From: a virus
Virus record (IMG/VR): IMGVR_UViG_3300044648_000380
Coordinates: 1 to 40,265 of that record
Reading direction: 5' to 3' (one strand)
DNA length: 40,265 nt
Shown: positions 1-7,084 of the stretch, one piece after another
How the letters are laid out: the number at the start of each line of letters is the position of its first letter
Numbering within the stretch: the stretch's first letter is position 1
The notes under the pieces: model-generated
What the model saw: the letters and a program-made list of their open reading frames with translations, nothing else
What the model was told of the DNA's origin: nothing
Database searches by the model: none
Position numbers and translations under genes: made by a program

Positions 1-127
1 TCCCGGAAACCTGCCTCCACTCCTACGCCCTGGACCTCAACAAGTTGCGCCGGAAGGCCGCGGCAGAAGCGGAGCCCGGGGAGCTCCCGGTGAAACTGGT
101 GAAGGTGAAGATCGAGATCGGGGAGGA
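1..127. repeat. Left copy of the 127-bp terminal duplication
   Basis: Bases 1-127 are identical to bases 40139-40265. The duplicated stretch is coding: it lies inside the small gene that starts at 40093 and ends at 137. An exact overlap of 127 equals a common maximum k-mer size of de Bruijn assemblers, so it marks a contig that closes on itself; the unique circular length is 40,138. A true short terminal repeat cannot be excluded from sequence alone. Confidence 0.95.
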
Positions 128-137
128 ATTGCAGTGA
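1..137 (+). CDS. 3' part of a 60-residue hypothetical protein that crosses the contig ends
   Basis: When the two ends are joined, an ATG at 40093 opens a 60-codon frame that continues through base 1 and stops with TGA at 135-137. This entry is its distal two thirds. The product is small and basic in the middle (a KLRRKAAAE stretch) and ends in a strand-like, alternating charged and hydrophobic segment, VKLVKVKIEI. I do not recognise a family. The stop overlaps the GTG start of the NinG-like gene at 134 (GTGA), and the start overlaps the stop of the methyltransferase, so it is translationally coupled on both sides, which supports it being real. Confidence 0.7.
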   Translation, partial: PETCLHSYALDLNKLRRKAAAEAEPGELPVKLVKVKIEIGEELQ

Positions 138-658
138 CCCTCCCAGCCAAGATCGGCCCGCCCCTCGAGAAGGACGCGGATCTCGCCTTCCCCCGCCACG
201 GGAAGCCCCCGAAGGAGTCCAAGAGCCTGAGCCGCTACCCCGCGCCCGCTCGCACCTCCCGGCCCCCGAAGGAATCCAAGGGCGAACTCGCGAAGGTCCT
301 CCGCGACTGCAACCGGGAATTCAACCGCCGTATCATCCAGCGGGACACCGTGGACGGCAAGGTGAAGTGCATCTCCTGCCCCGCCGTGATCCCGGCCTCC
401 CAGGCGGAGCCCGGCCACTTCGAGCGCCGGGGCCACTGGCGCATCCGCCTCCATCCCCACAACGTGAACGGCCAGTGCCACCGCTGCAACTGCGACCTGG
501 GTGGAAACCGCGGGCCATACCGCGAGGGCCTGGTCGAGAAAATCGGAGAGCCTGCCGTCCTTGAAATCGAATCTATGAAGGGCCCGGGCGGGAAACCTCG
601 CCTACCGGAGGCCAAGGCCCTGCTGGTAAACATAATGGCCGGAAAGGTGGTGACTTGA
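134..658 (+). CDS. ninG: NinG/Rap-like recombination endonuclease
   Basis: 174 residues from a GTG that overlaps the preceding stop. Residues about 55-150 match the NinG (lambda Rap) pattern: a region of CNREFNRRI, then CISCP, a histidine-containing PGHF, HPHNVNGQC, CNCDLGGN and YREGL. The spaced cysteines and histidines are those used for metal binding in this family. Lambda Rap is a Holliday-junction and branched-DNA endonuclease that helps phage-encoded recombination, so the likely role is resolving recombination or replication intermediates. The first 50 residues are basic and proline-rich, with a repeated PPKESK motif, and are not part of the family core. It follows the methyltransferase and belongs to the long early-type operon. 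The family assignment is firm; activity is inferred. Confidence 0.88.
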   Translation: MTLPAKIGPPLEKDADLAFPRHGKPPKESKSLSRYPAPARTSRPPKESKGELAKVLRDCNREFNRRIIQRDTVDGKVKCISCPAVIPASQAEPGHFERRGHWRIRLHPHNVNGQCHRCNCDLGGNRGPYREGLVEKIGEPAVLEIESMKGPGGKPRLPEAKALLVNIMAGKVVT

Positions 659-1098
659 TGCCGTCCCTGACTCCCCGCCAAAAAGGATTCCGTGCGGCCT
701 TGGAAGGCCTAAGCATCGAAACCTGCACAGACCCCAAAGGGTCGAAGGGGTGGTCCCAGTTCCGCGCCGGCCACCGGGATGGGCAGGATTCCAAACCCAG
801 AAAAAAGCGCGTCATGACCTACACGCCGGAATCCCGCGCCCGCATGGTGGAGAACGGCAAGAAGATGGCCGAGCATACATGGGGAAAGACGCCCGCCGAG
901 CGGCGCCGGAAGGCCCTAGAGCTTCGCCTGAAACGGCCCCCCGCCAAGCCCCGCGCTGACGGGAAGGTCTGGATCTCCGCTCTCGTGCACCCCGAGGTAA
1001 AAGTAGCGATCGCGCTGTCCGCGGCACAAGCGAACCTACCCCAGCCGGAATACCTGGCGGATCTACTGACAAAAATTCACCGAAAGGAAGCCGCATGA
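658..1098 (+). CDS. Hypothetical basic protein with possible C-terminal ribbon-helix-helix domain
   Basis: 146 residues from the ATG at 658, which overlaps the ninG stop (TGATG); an in-frame TTG lies just before it at 655. The N-terminal part is rich in Lys and Arg. The last 45 residues read as one beta strand (KVWISALV) followed by two helices (HPEVKVAIALSAAQ and QPEYLADLLTKI), the layout of an Arc/MetJ ribbon-helix-helix fold. That would make it a DNA-binding regulator, but this rests on pattern only. It ends in an ATGA overlap with the next gene. Otherwise unrecognised. Confidence 0.65.
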   Translation: MPSLTPRQKGFRAALEGLSIETCTDPKGSKGWSQFRAGHRDGQDSKPRKKRVMTYTPESRARMVENGKKMAEHTWGKTPAERRRKALELRLKRPPAKPRADGKVWISALVHPEVKVAIALSAAQANLPQPEYLADLLTKIHRKEAA

Positions 1099-1355
1099 AG
1101 CACGCCGAACTACCGCCTGTCCCAATACCCCCGGGCACCCCGCTCCGGCTCCCGGCCTGGTTCTACCGGCACTTTATCCTCCTGTACACGGTCTGCGCGT
1201 GGACGGGGATAATCGGCTTAGCGGTGACCTTTTGTGGCTGCACCCAAGCCCCGGCCCCGCTCTATACCGGCCCTCACAACGAGGACTCGGCAGGATACCA
1301 CAGACACCCGCCCGCGCCTATTTGGCCGGCGGTCCACAGCCTTCGGGCGGAATAG
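1095..1355 (+). CDS. Small membrane protein, unknown function
   Basis: 86 residues starting in an ATGA overlap with the gene before. After a proline-rich N-terminus there is one hydrophobic helix at about residues 26-47 (FILLYTVCAWTGIIGLAV) ending in FCGC, which faintly resembles a lipobox but lacks the usual Leu at -3. The tail is Pro- and His-rich. It is probably an inner-membrane anchored protein. A role such as superinfection exclusion would be guesswork. Confidence 0.55.
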   Translation: MKHAELPPVPIPPGTPLRLPAWFYRHFILLYTVCAWTGIIGLAVTFCGCTQAPAPLYTGPHNEDSAGYHRHPPAPIWPAVHSLRAE

Positions 1356-1364
1356 GGGGAAGGG

Positions 1365-1652
1365 ATGAAGCATCGTCAGGGAATGAAAGAGATCAACGAA
1401 GCCGCCGAGGCGTTGCGCAAGGCCGAGAAGGCGTTGCAGAAGGCGGTGAACAAAGCGTTGCCCATCGGCACCGTCTTTCACGCGCGCCGCAACTACCGCA
1501 GCATCGGAGACGACTTCATCGTCACCCGCGAGGCTGGCATGGGCGGGGCAATCAACGCCCGGAACCTACGCACCGGCACCACATGGTGGAACGTCAACCC
1601 GTCCCACACCTGGACGAATTTCACCATCATCGAGACAGCGAGGACCGCATGA
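1365..1652 (+). CDS. Hypothetical protein with N-terminal amphipathic helix
   Basis: 95 residues. The ATG at 1365 is preceded by a purine-rich ribosome site (GGGGGAAGGG), the only clear one in this stretch, since the gene before ends 10 bases upstream. Residues 8-32 form an Ala/Lys/Glu-rich helix, probably coiled coil. The C-terminal half looks like a small beta domain (GTVFHAR, DDFIVTRE, TTWWNVN, TNFTIIET). No family is recognised. It is coupled by ATGA to the next gene. Confidence 0.6.
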   Translation: MKHRQGMKEINEAAEALRKAEKALQKAVNKALPIGTVFHARRNYRSIGDDFIVTREAGMGGAINARNLRTGTTWWNVNPSHTWTNFTIIETARTA

Positions 1653-2026
1653 CCGCCCCCCTGCCGAATGATCTGAAGCCCGAGGTGGTGGAAGCGCTGG
1701 CCTACGAGGAATCCGTTAGAATCACACGAAAGAAAGCGGACGATACGCTTGAAATTTATGGATCAGCGGCATATTCGGTTGACATTACCAGACTTATCCG
1801 CTCCCTATCTATCCTCGCCACCGAGGTGGAACGCCTCCACGCCGAGCGGGCCGGGGCGGTGGAGGGGCTGCCGGAAGGGTGTCCCGAAACCGCGTTCTTT
1901 GGGCCGGGGAGCGGCCTAGTCTTCAATCCAGAATATGGGGATCTCCACGACGTTCTAGTCGAAATCCACCCTGTCGGCACCCGCGCCCGTCTCCAGGCTT
2001 CCCCGAGGGAGCCGTGGCAACCATGA
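1649..2026 (+). CDS. Hypothetical protein
   Basis: 125 residues from the ATG at 1649, which overlaps the stop before it (ATGA). A longer frame open from 1199 would run across the two preceding genes and is not believed. The N-terminal 75 residues are helical and acidic (SLSILATEVERLHAERAGA). The C-terminal part is Gly/Pro-rich. No family is recognised. Its stop overlaps the start of the homing endonuclease gene at 2023. Confidence 0.55.
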   Translation: MTAPLPNDLKPEVVEALAYEESVRITRKKADDTLEIYGSAAYSVDITRLIRSLSILATEVERLHAERAGAVEGLPEGCPETAFFGPGSGLVFNPEYGDLHDVLVEIHPVGTRARLQASPREPWQP

Positions 2027-2508
2027 ACTGGAAACCCATCAATTCCCATCCTCATTATGAGGTTTCGGATTCTGGTCTCATAAGAAGGATTGGGGCTGAC
2101 GATCTAATTGGGCAATGGAAAAATTGGGGCGGCTATCAGCGCGTAAAGCTGTCGGGACCGCGTAAGGAGTTTTTCGTCCATCGATTGGTAGCGGAAGCCT
2201 TTATCCATAACCCGGACGCCCTCCCCGTGGTAAACCATAAAGACTCGGTTCGGCACAATAACGATGTCCAAAACCTCGAATGGTGTACTCAGGCCCAAAA
2301 TCTGGAGCACTGCCGGAATTCAGGAAGGGCGGAAAACCAATTCTGGAAAGGGAAGCGGTCGCCAAACGCATCGCTCTCCGACGAAACGGTTGCAGAAATC
2401 CGGGCGGCGTATGGGCGTGGTGGGAAATCCTGGGGGCAACTTTCGAAGGAATTCTGTATCAGCAAACGAACAATAGGCAAGATCATCAAGGGGGAATCTT
2501 ATGTGTGA
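2023..2508 (+). CDS. Free-standing NUMOD4-HNH homing endonuclease
   Basis: 161 residues; the start at ATG 2023 puts the conserved NUMOD4 motif at the N-terminus (WKPINSHPHYEVSDSGLIRR). An HNH nuclease core follows at about residues 47-95 (VHRLVAEAFIHNP, LPVVNHKD, NDVQNLEWCT). The C-terminal 50 residues form a helix-turn-helix of the kind that gives such enzymes their target specificity (LSDETVAEIRAAY, SWGQLSKEF, SKRTIGKIIKG). This arrangement is typical of group-I-intron-like and free-standing phage homing endonucleases. No intron sequences flank it. Codon use is less GC-rich than in its neighbours, consistent with recent arrival as a selfish gene. Confidence 0.88.
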   Translation: MNWKPINSHPHYEVSDSGLIRRIGADDLIGQWKNWGGYQRVKLSGPRKEFFVHRLVAEAFIHNPDALPVVNHKDSVRHNNDVQNLEWCTQAQNLEHCRNSGRAENQFWKGKRSPNASLSDETVAEIRAAYGRGGKSWGQLSKEFCISKRTIGKIIKGESYV

Positions 2509-2734
2509 ATGTGAATCTAAATGGTCTCCAATGGAGACGGCTCCGAGGGATGGGACGCGCGTGCTCCTGTGCTTCCCTGCCGAGAAGTTGGACGATCCGA
2601 AGGACTACGCCATGATCGGAGAATGGGACGCCGAAGCAGAGGATTGGAAGGACGATTTCGGGGGGTACGCAGGAAGGCTGAAACCCGTTAGCTGGAGCTC
2701 CCTCCCTCCCGCGAAGATAGGGGGTGAGGGGTGA
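2501..2734 (+). CDS. Small DUF551-like phage protein
   Basis: 77 residues. The ATG at 2501 lies inside the last codons of the homing endonuclease. The sequence has the outline of small phage proteins of the DUF551 type: an opening W-PMETAPRDGTRVLL strand, a central GEWDAE-W segment and a closing SWSSLPP that corresponds to the usual H-W-PLP ending. The function of this family is unknown. Its stop overlaps the next start (TGATG). Confidence 0.6.
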   Translation: MCECESKWSPMETAPRDGTRVLLCFPAEKLDDPKDYAMIGEWDAEAEDWKDDFGGYAGRLKPVSWSSLPPAKIGGEG

Positions 2735-2946
2735 TGCATACAGTGACCTTAGTAATGGTCGATTTCAAGGACCGTAAGCCGCCGAAATCCGGATGGTACA
2801 CGGTTCTCTTGCCGGGGCGCGTTATCGAGCGTCACAAATACATAAAGGACCGCCCCTGTTCGGAATGGCCCTATCTCTGCCCGGATGGGTTAAAGCTGCC
2901 TCTTTGGTGGGCTGAAAAAATCGTTTTTGAAAAGGAGTCCCCATGA
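2734..2946 (+). CDS. Small hypothetical protein
   Basis: 70 residues from ATG 2734; a GTG at 2731 in the same frame is an alternative start. It resembles the gene before it in style: a KPPKSGWYTVLLPG opening strand, an aromatic centre and a LPLWWAEKI ending. The two may be diverged members of the same family of small beta proteins common in phage accessory regions. Function is unknown. An AAAGGAG-like site lies at its 3' end, serving the next gene at 2943. Confidence 0.5.
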   Translation: MHTVTLVMVDFKDRKPPKSGWYTVLLPGRVIERHKYIKDRPCSEWPYLCPDGLKLPLWWAEKIVFEKESP

Positions 2947-4175
2947 CCACGAACACCCCCGAGGCGCTGCTGCCGTGCCCCCTGGCGACGGAAGAACCGC
3001 ACCAAGTCGAACTTTGCAGCATCCCTTCGAACCACCCCGTTTTCAATGACGTGTACTACGTCTATTGTTCTTGCGGCCTGTGCGGGACTATAACCAACAC
3101 CGCCGAAGAAGCGGCAAAAAAGTGGAACACCCGCCGCCCCCTTCCCGCCGAGCGCGGGGACGCAAAGCCGACCAAGGCCGAGATTGACGCAGCTTTCGCA
3201 GAGTCCCTACCCGAAGCGATTGCCGAATCGAAGCGTAGGGCCGAGCGCGGGGACGCGGGGCGCAACGGCATCCAGAAAGCCGACCTCTCGACCATCGACC
3301 GCGAGGCTCAACCGAATCTATATCGCCTATGCGAGCGCATCAACGAGGAAATCGACAAAGGGCTGGTAGACGTTAAGGCGTTCCCGATGCCGGGCGCGAC
3401 CACCGAGGAAGCCGCCGCCTCGATTCTTGCGCTGATGGATGCGCCGCGCGTCTACGAAATCCCCGAAAGTTGGCCGTGCTCGACGGTAGCCGAGGCTATG
3501 GAAGCGGCCTTTTTGGTTGCCTCTAGAAGTGATGGGGAAGATACATGGCTCAACGCGAAAACCGTTCAGTCAGCGATGGAGCGCCTTGTCGCCTCCGACG
3601 TTGCGGCCTGGGTCGCCCAGGGGGAGGGGGTGGCGTGGCATTGCCCCGACTGCGAGTGCTTTTCATTCTCGGAAATCAAGAGGCCGCACGACTGGTTCCG
3701 CGAAGGCCGCTACCAAGAATGCAAAGGCATCCCCCTCGCCCTCGGTGTTCTCGCCTCCCCCGCTGCTACGCGGGCCACGGGGAGCGAGTGCGAAGCCGAA
3801 CTGACCCGCCTGCGTGAACTCGAAGCCCGCGTGAATTCCCCCGAGACGTTGGACTTCCTCGAAGGCGTCCGGCTCGAAGCGGTGCACCAGCAGGAGCGGT
3901 GGGGAACCGATGGCGACAAGGGGAAAACGCCCGAGGACTGGATGTGGCTGGTCGCCTTTCTTTCAACCAAGGCCACGCAGGCGGCGCGCTACAAGGATCG
4001 CCCGAAGTACCTGCACCATATCATCACGACCGCCGCCGTGCTCCTGAACTGGCACGCCTACGCCCTGGGCAACGATACCGGATTCAACCCCGGAGCACCG
4101 GACCCGGAGGTGAACCCCAAGCCGCGCGAAATGACGCATCCCCAGCACCCTTCAACCCCTACGGAGCAGCCGTGA
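2943..4175 (+). CDS. Lar-like zinc-binding N-terminus fused to a MazG-like C-terminal domain
   Basis: 410 residues; the ATG at 2943 follows a good ribosome site (AAAAGGAG). Residues 9-64 have the Lar restriction-alleviation outline: LLPCPL, a second Cys at 25, YCSCGLCG at 42-48 and a final T-EEAAKKWNTR. The usual CPFC is reduced to CPL, so one metal ligand may be lost or replaced. The middle 250 residues are acidic, low in complexity and unrecognised. Residues about 315-385 (EAVHQQERWG, EDWMWLVAFL, HHIITTAAVLLNWH) resemble phage MazG-like or dNTP-pyrophosphohydrolase-type helical domains. Lar proteins modulate type I restriction. A fusion of anti-restriction and nucleotide functions is inference. 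Confidence 0.6.
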   Translation: MTTNTPEALLPCPLATEEPHQVELCSIPSNHPVFNDVYYVYCSCGLCGTITNTAEEAAKKWNTRRPLPAERGDAKPTKAEIDAAFAESLPEAIAESKRRAERGDAGRNGIQKADLSTIDREAQPNLYRLCERINEEIDKGLVDVKAFPMPGATTEEAAASILALMDAPRVYEIPESWPCSTVAEAMEAAFLVASRSDGEDTWLNAKTVQSAMERLVASDVAAWVAQGEGVAWHCPDCECFSFSEIKRPHDWFREGRYQECKGIPLALGVLASPAATRATGSECEAELTRLRELEARVNSPETLDFLEGVRLEAVHQQERWGTDGDKGKTPEDWMWLVAFLSTKATQAARYKDRPKYLHHIITTAAVLLNWHAYALGNDTGFNPGAPDPEVNPKPREMTHPQHPSTPTEQP

Positions 4176-4435
4176 GCGGCCCGAGGATTCACAATGCCTT
4201 TTGTTTCGGCACCGACGAGGAAAAGGCAGCGCGGGTGTTGGCCCAATTCAACGAGCTAAAGGGCGACAACAACGCCATGATTACTTGCGGGTGCGGGCGA
4301 AATATCCCCGTCCGCTTCGCATACCAATGCCTCTACTGCCGCGAATGGTTCTGCCAGGCGGACGCCGAGGCGCATTTTGGGAAAACTGTCGAACAATACA
4401 AGGCTGAGAAGGCCGACACATCGGAGATAGCATGA
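4172..4435 (+). CDS. Small zinc-finger-like protein
   Basis: 87 residues from a GTG that overlaps the stop of the gene before (GTGA). The central part holds CGCGRN and then CLYCREWFC, with a histidine in AEAHFG, giving a likely C-x-C...C-x2-C-x4-C/H zinc site. The family is not identified. It may bind nucleic acid or protein. It ends with an ATGA overlap. Confidence 0.6.
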   Translation: MSGPRIHNAFCFGTDEEKAARVLAQFNELKGDNNAMITCGCGRNIPVRFAYQCLYCREWFCQADAEAHFGKTVEQYKAEKADTSEIA

Positions 4436-5193
4436 ACCTGCGAAAAGTTACGGGCGAAGGCCTTTACCTCGCCTCCCTCAAAGAGAGGCCCGAAAGCGCC
4501 ACGGTTCATTGCAACCGGGACGAGCTGGCATTCTTCGAACTACCCGTGTCCGTAAAACGGGCATGGAACAAGAAGGCCGCTGACATAAACGGCACCCCCT
4601 CGGGCCGGGACTCCGCAGCCGTCACCGCGCTGAAAGAAACGGCGCAGTTCCACAAGCCCGCAGCCCCCGAGGGCGAGACGCCGGAAACGCCCGAGACCGA
4701 CGCGAAGGACCTTGAAATCGCAAGCCGCCACAAATGCGACTCGCAGGACGATTTGACCGAGTGCTACAACGAAATGACCGTACACGCCTGCTCCCTTGAG
4801 CGCCGCCTTCGTGCGGGGGGCCGGGACGAGGGGGAACTACGGGCTGCTATCGATACAATTACCAGTCGCGGGTGCGAGAACTTTGCGAATGGCAACTGTT
4901 CTACACACGGGCTCCTCTCTGGCGCTTGCGACCCGTGCCTGTTGGCGAGCGCCGTCGCCCGCCCCGTGGCCCCCGCAATTCCCGAGAAGGTGAGGGAGGC
5001 GCTGGAATTCTACGGCGACCCCGAAACTTACCACGCCTGCACGTTTCTCTTCGACGCCCCGACAGGAGGGTTCGACGCCGACTTCGAAGAAGCACATGGG
5101 CATCCTGATTACGACCGGCCTATGCCAGGAAAGCTGGCCCGCGAAGCCCTCGCCCTCCTCGCCCCCTCTACCACCACCGGGGAGGGGACGTGA
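4432..5193 (+). CDS. Hypothetical protein
   Basis: 253 residues; ATG in an ATGA overlap. No family is recognised. The first 50 residues are mixed, residues 70-100 are a Pro/Glu/Thr linker (PEGETPETPETD), and the C-terminal part has several Cys and His residues (CENFANGNCSTHG and GACDPC) that could form a zinc site, then a segment rich in acidic and aromatic residues. Composition suggests a modular accessory protein. Nothing indicates an enzyme. Confidence 0.5.
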   Translation: MNLRKVTGEGLYLASLKERPESATVHCNRDELAFFELPVSVKRAWNKKAADINGTPSGRDSAAVTALKETAQFHKPAAPEGETPETPETDAKDLEIASRHKCDSQDDLTECYNEMTVHACSLERRLRAGGRDEGELRAAIDTITSRGCENFANGNCSTHGLLSGACDPCLLASAVARPVAPAIPEKVREALEFYGDPETYHACTFLFDAPTGGFDADFEEAHGHPDYDRPMPGKLAREALALLAPSTTTGEGT

Positions 5194-5534
5194 GCCCCCG
5201 GATGCAGAAATGGGAGGTTGAAAGCGATCCCAGAACATTGCGCCGCTTAGGGAAGCTGATCGAGGAATTGGGTGAACTGTCCAACGTCGCGGGCCGCTGT
5301 GTGATTCAAGGGATAGACGAGGTTGATCCTGGAACTCAGAAGGTCAACCGGCAACGGCTCTCTGACGAAATAGCGGATGTACTAGCGCAATGCGTTTGCG
5401 CCATCAAGGATTTTGGACTGAATGGCTCGGAGATTGACGAGCGGGCCGCAAAGAAAATCGACCAGATGCATGAGTGGGAAGCTCATTACGATCCTGACGA
5501 GCCCACCCCCACCCCGGCCAAAGAAGGAGAATAG
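5190..5534 (+). CDS. MazG-like nucleotide pyrophosphohydrolase
   Basis: 114 residues from a GTG in a GTGA overlap; an in-frame ATG at 5202 is a possible alternative. The sequence carries the MazG-type metal-binding signature: KLIEELGELSN (an ExxE pair on helix 1), then R-LSDEIADVLAQC (the ExxD on the next helix) after a conserved-looking NRQR. Such all-alpha enzymes hydrolyse (d)NTPs to the monophosphate and pyrophosphate, cleaning the nucleotide pool or depleting alarmones. It lies immediately before a 3'-5' exonuclease gene, so both may act on nucleotides or nucleic acid during infection. Substrate unknown. Confidence 0.8.
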   Translation: MSPRMQKWEVESDPRTLRRLGKLIEELGELSNVAGRCVIQGIDEVDPGTQKVNRQRLSDEIADVLAQCVCAIKDFGLNGSEIDERAAKKIDQMHEWEAHYDPDEPTPTPAKEGE

Positions 5535-5535
5535 G

Positions 5536-5982
5536 ATGAGGATTTGGATCGACTGCGAATTCAACGAGTTTCAGGGGGACTTGATTTCCCTCGCCCTTGT
5601 GGATGAGGATGGGCGGGAATGGTACGAGGTTTTGCCCTGCGAAAATCCCGGCCCGTGGGTGGCGAAACACGTCCTGCCGATTTTGGGGAAGCCCGCGATC
5701 GACCGTCGCTACTTCCAATCTCTGCTTCAGGAGTTCCTTTGCCGATATCCGTCCGTTCACATCATCGCGGACTGGCCCGAGGATATTGCCCACTTCTGCC
5801 AAGCCTTGATTACGGGGCCCGGGATGCGCCTGAACACACCGCCTTTGACAATGGAGGTCGTGCGGATCGACGCGGAAAGCGAGTTGCCGCATAACGCCCT
5901 CGCGGACGCTCACGGCATCCGTAGAGCAATGCTTGCCGAGGACGAGGAACACTCCCGGGCCACCACGGAGGGCCAGGCATGA
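5536..5982 (+). CDS. 3'-5' exoribonuclease of the Rv2179c / RNase T-like type
   Basis: 148 residues from the ATG at 5536, one base after the MazG stop and preceded by AGAAGGAG; a longer in-frame extension from 5422 would overlap the MazG gene and lacks family similarity. The N-terminus IWIDCEFNEF supplies the DxE of motif I. ISLALVDEDGREWYEV is the typical second strand. ADWPEDI gives the middle Asp and HNALADAHGIR the HxAxxD of motif III. That is the DEDDh set of catalytic residues. The short length and start match the Rv2179c-like family. It probably trims RNA 3' ends. Confidence 0.82.
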   Translation: MRIWIDCEFNEFQGDLISLALVDEDGREWYEVLPCENPGPWVAKHVLPILGKPAIDRRYFQSLLQEFLCRYPSVHIIADWPEDIAHFCQALITGPGMRLNTPPLTMEVVRIDAESELPHNALADAHGIRRAMLAEDEEHSRATTEGQA

Positions 5983-6206
5983 ACCGCAAACCAGAAATCG
6001 GGGATTTGTGGGGATGCGTTCTCCGGCCGAGCCGCCAAGTCGAAGTACTAGGGATAACCGAATGCAAGGGCGGCAACCTGATTCAGGTTCATCACAACGG
6101 CAGAAAATACAGCATCGACGGCAAAAAGTTTAACGGGAGGATCGGCGGCTACAAATTCCTGCTGGCCGCCCCCTCTAAGGGGAAAGGAGGGGCCGATGCC
6201 GGGTGA
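5979..6206 (+). CDS. Small basic hypothetical protein
   Basis: 75 residues; ATGA overlap with the exonuclease gene. Residues 6-55 alternate in a beta pattern with many glycines and lysines (GDLWGCVLRP, VEVLGITE, NLIQVHHNGRKYSIDGKKF), suggestive of a small SH3- or OB-like barrel. No family is recognised. Its 3' end overlaps the start of a 44-codon gene at 6196. Confidence 0.5.
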   Translation: MNRKPEIGDLWGCVLRPSRQVEVLGITECKGGNLIQVHHNGRKYSIDGKKFNGRIGGYKFLLAAPSKGKGGADAG

Positions 6207-6330
6207 AACTACCCATCAGGCCGCCCTCTACCGCCTTTGGCTCGCCCGCTTCCGCGCGACGACCATCTTCATCATGCTCCACATCGAGAACACCTACAAC
6301 CAAGTCCAGGAGGCCTCCCGTGACCTCTAA
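6196..6330 (+). CDS. 44-residue hypothetical protein
   Basis: An ATG at 6196 preceded by a very strong ribosome site (GGAAAGGAGGGG, 6181-6192) opens 44 codons ending with TAA at 6328-6330. The protein is helical with a short hydrophobic patch (TTIFIMLHIENTYNQVQEA). It overlaps the gene before it by 11 bases and the next GTG start at 6320 by 11. The strong ribosome site and good fit of the spacing argue that this frame, rather than the competing upstream extension of the next gene, is translated here. Function unknown. Confidence 0.6.
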   Translation: MPGETTHQAALYRLWLARFRATTIFIMLHIENTYNQVQEASRDL

Positions 6331-6625
6331 CATACCCCGCCAGGCCGTTCCCGCTCTCGCTAAAGCCCACAACCTCGGCGCCGCCGGCCCTTCGCTGCAG
6401 GGCTACAAAGCTGCCTCCGAGGGCATGCCTCTTTCGTCCTGTACCTTGCCCAAATGGACCCGCTCCCGGACCTCCTGGGTGTCTGGCTGGCACCGTTTCC
6501 ACTCCGAGGAGGCGAACAAGGAAGCCGCGGACGGCCGGGGCACCGCAGACCACCCCAAAGACCCGAAGGCCACCATGCGGGAGCAGACCCGGGCCATGTT
6601 CCGGGGAATGCGGAGGGCTGGATGA
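6320..6625 (+). CDS. Hypothetical basic protein
   Basis: 101 residues from a GTG at 6320, preceded by CCAGGAGGCC; the same frame is open from 6203 but that part overlaps the 44-codon gene and has a non-protein-like composition (Ser, Pro, Arg). It contains SGWHRFHSEEANKEAADG and ends in a helical, Arg-rich MREQTRAMFRGMRRAG. No family is recognised. ATGA overlap with the next gene. Confidence 0.5.
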   Translation: MTSNIPRQAVPALAKAHNLGAAGPSLQGYKAASEGMPLSSCTLPKWTRSRTSWVSGWHRFHSEEANKEAADGRGTADHPKDPKATMREQTRAMFRGMRRAG

Positions 6626-6819
6626 ACAAAAGGCAAAGGCGGAAAAGGGATCGCTCCGAATTTCGAGCATCGTTACCGAACCTTGATAGACTGTTGCGGC
6701 GTCTCGGATATTGCAGAATGAAGGGACGGGTCATGAGGTGGGTTCCCAAAGGACGGCCGGCAATATCGTGGGAAACCGAATTTAATCTCTTTCAGGCGTT
6801 GAACCGGAGTCCAGCATGA
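6622..6819 (+). CDS. Small basic hypothetical protein
   Basis: 65 residues from the ATG at 6622 in an ATGA overlap. The N-terminus is strongly basic (NKRQRRKRDRSEFR). The rest is a helix (LPNLDRLLRRLGY) followed by a short strand and a C-terminal helix. It may bind nucleic acid. It sits directly before the small HTH gene at 6816 with a second ATGA overlap, so the two are probably translated together. Confidence 0.5.
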   Translation: MNKRQRRKRDRSEFRASLPNLDRLLRRLGYCRMKGRVMRWVPKGRPAISWETEFNLFQALNRSPA

Positions 6820-7034
6820 ATAGCCCCATCGACAAGGCCTTCGGCCAACAGATGTTCGTGGCCAGGATGGAACGGAAGCCCCGGCCCCTGACCCAGCAAG
6901 GCTTACGCCGCCTGCTCGTCAAGGAATTCGGGGAATCTGCTACTTCCCTCAGAACTATCGAGCGAATCGAAGCGTTTGAAACCCCAGGCTCAAACCGATC
7001 CCGCTACCAGATTCGGAAGGTGCTCGGACTCTGA
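6816..7034 (+). CDS. Small HTH DNA-binding protein, paralogue of the protein at 11072
   Basis: 72 residues; ATGA overlap. Helices can be read at AFGQQMFVARMER, LTQQGLRRLLVKEF and SLRTIERIEAF, an XRE/Cro-like helix-turn-helix. It aligns along its length with the protein at 11072-11344: both have FG near the start, then LTQQGLRRLL against LSREQLRRRI, then TSLRTIERIE against PSVNAIRDLE, and a basic segment before a final K-L helix. It is the last gene before the late region. The non-coding DNA directly after it holds a palindrome and three CGGT repeats with a 10-bp period, which are likely targets of this protein or its paralogue. I infer a regulator of late transcription or of itself. Confidence 0.65.
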   Translation: MNSPIDKAFGQQMFVARMERKPRPLTQQGLRRLLVKEFGESATSLRTIERIEAFETPGSNRSRYQIRKVLGL

Positions 7035-7038
7035 CACA

Positions 7039-7054
7039 GGTTTCACGCGAAACC
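7039..7054. promoter_or_regulatory. Palindrome GGTTTC-N4-GAAACC
   Basis: A perfect 6-bp inverted repeat with a 4-base centre (ACGC), five bases after the stop of the HTH gene at 6816. It could be an operator half-site pair or a small hairpin; there is no T-run, so it is not a typical terminator. It abuts the three 10-bp repeats that start at 7057. Confidence 0.45.
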
Positions 7055-7056
7055 AA

Positions 7057-7084
7057 ATGTCGGTGAATGTCGGTATATGTCGGT
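7057..7084. repeat. Three ATGTCGGT repeats with exact 10-bp period
   Basis: ATGTCGGT occurs at 7057-7064, 7067-7074 and 7077-7084. The two-base spacers are GA and AT. A period of one helical turn places the three sites on the same face of DNA, as expected of an operator array or activator-binding site. The adjacent upstream gene encodes an HTH protein. A matching three-copy array (ACGGTAG) follows its paralogue at 11318-11344. Confidence 0.7.

Noticed and set aside
1199-1648. Upstream part of a long rightward frame 1199-2026
   Set aside because: It runs across two better-supported genes, is Ser/Arg/His-rich as shadow frames are, and only the part from ATG 1649 is coupled by ATGA.
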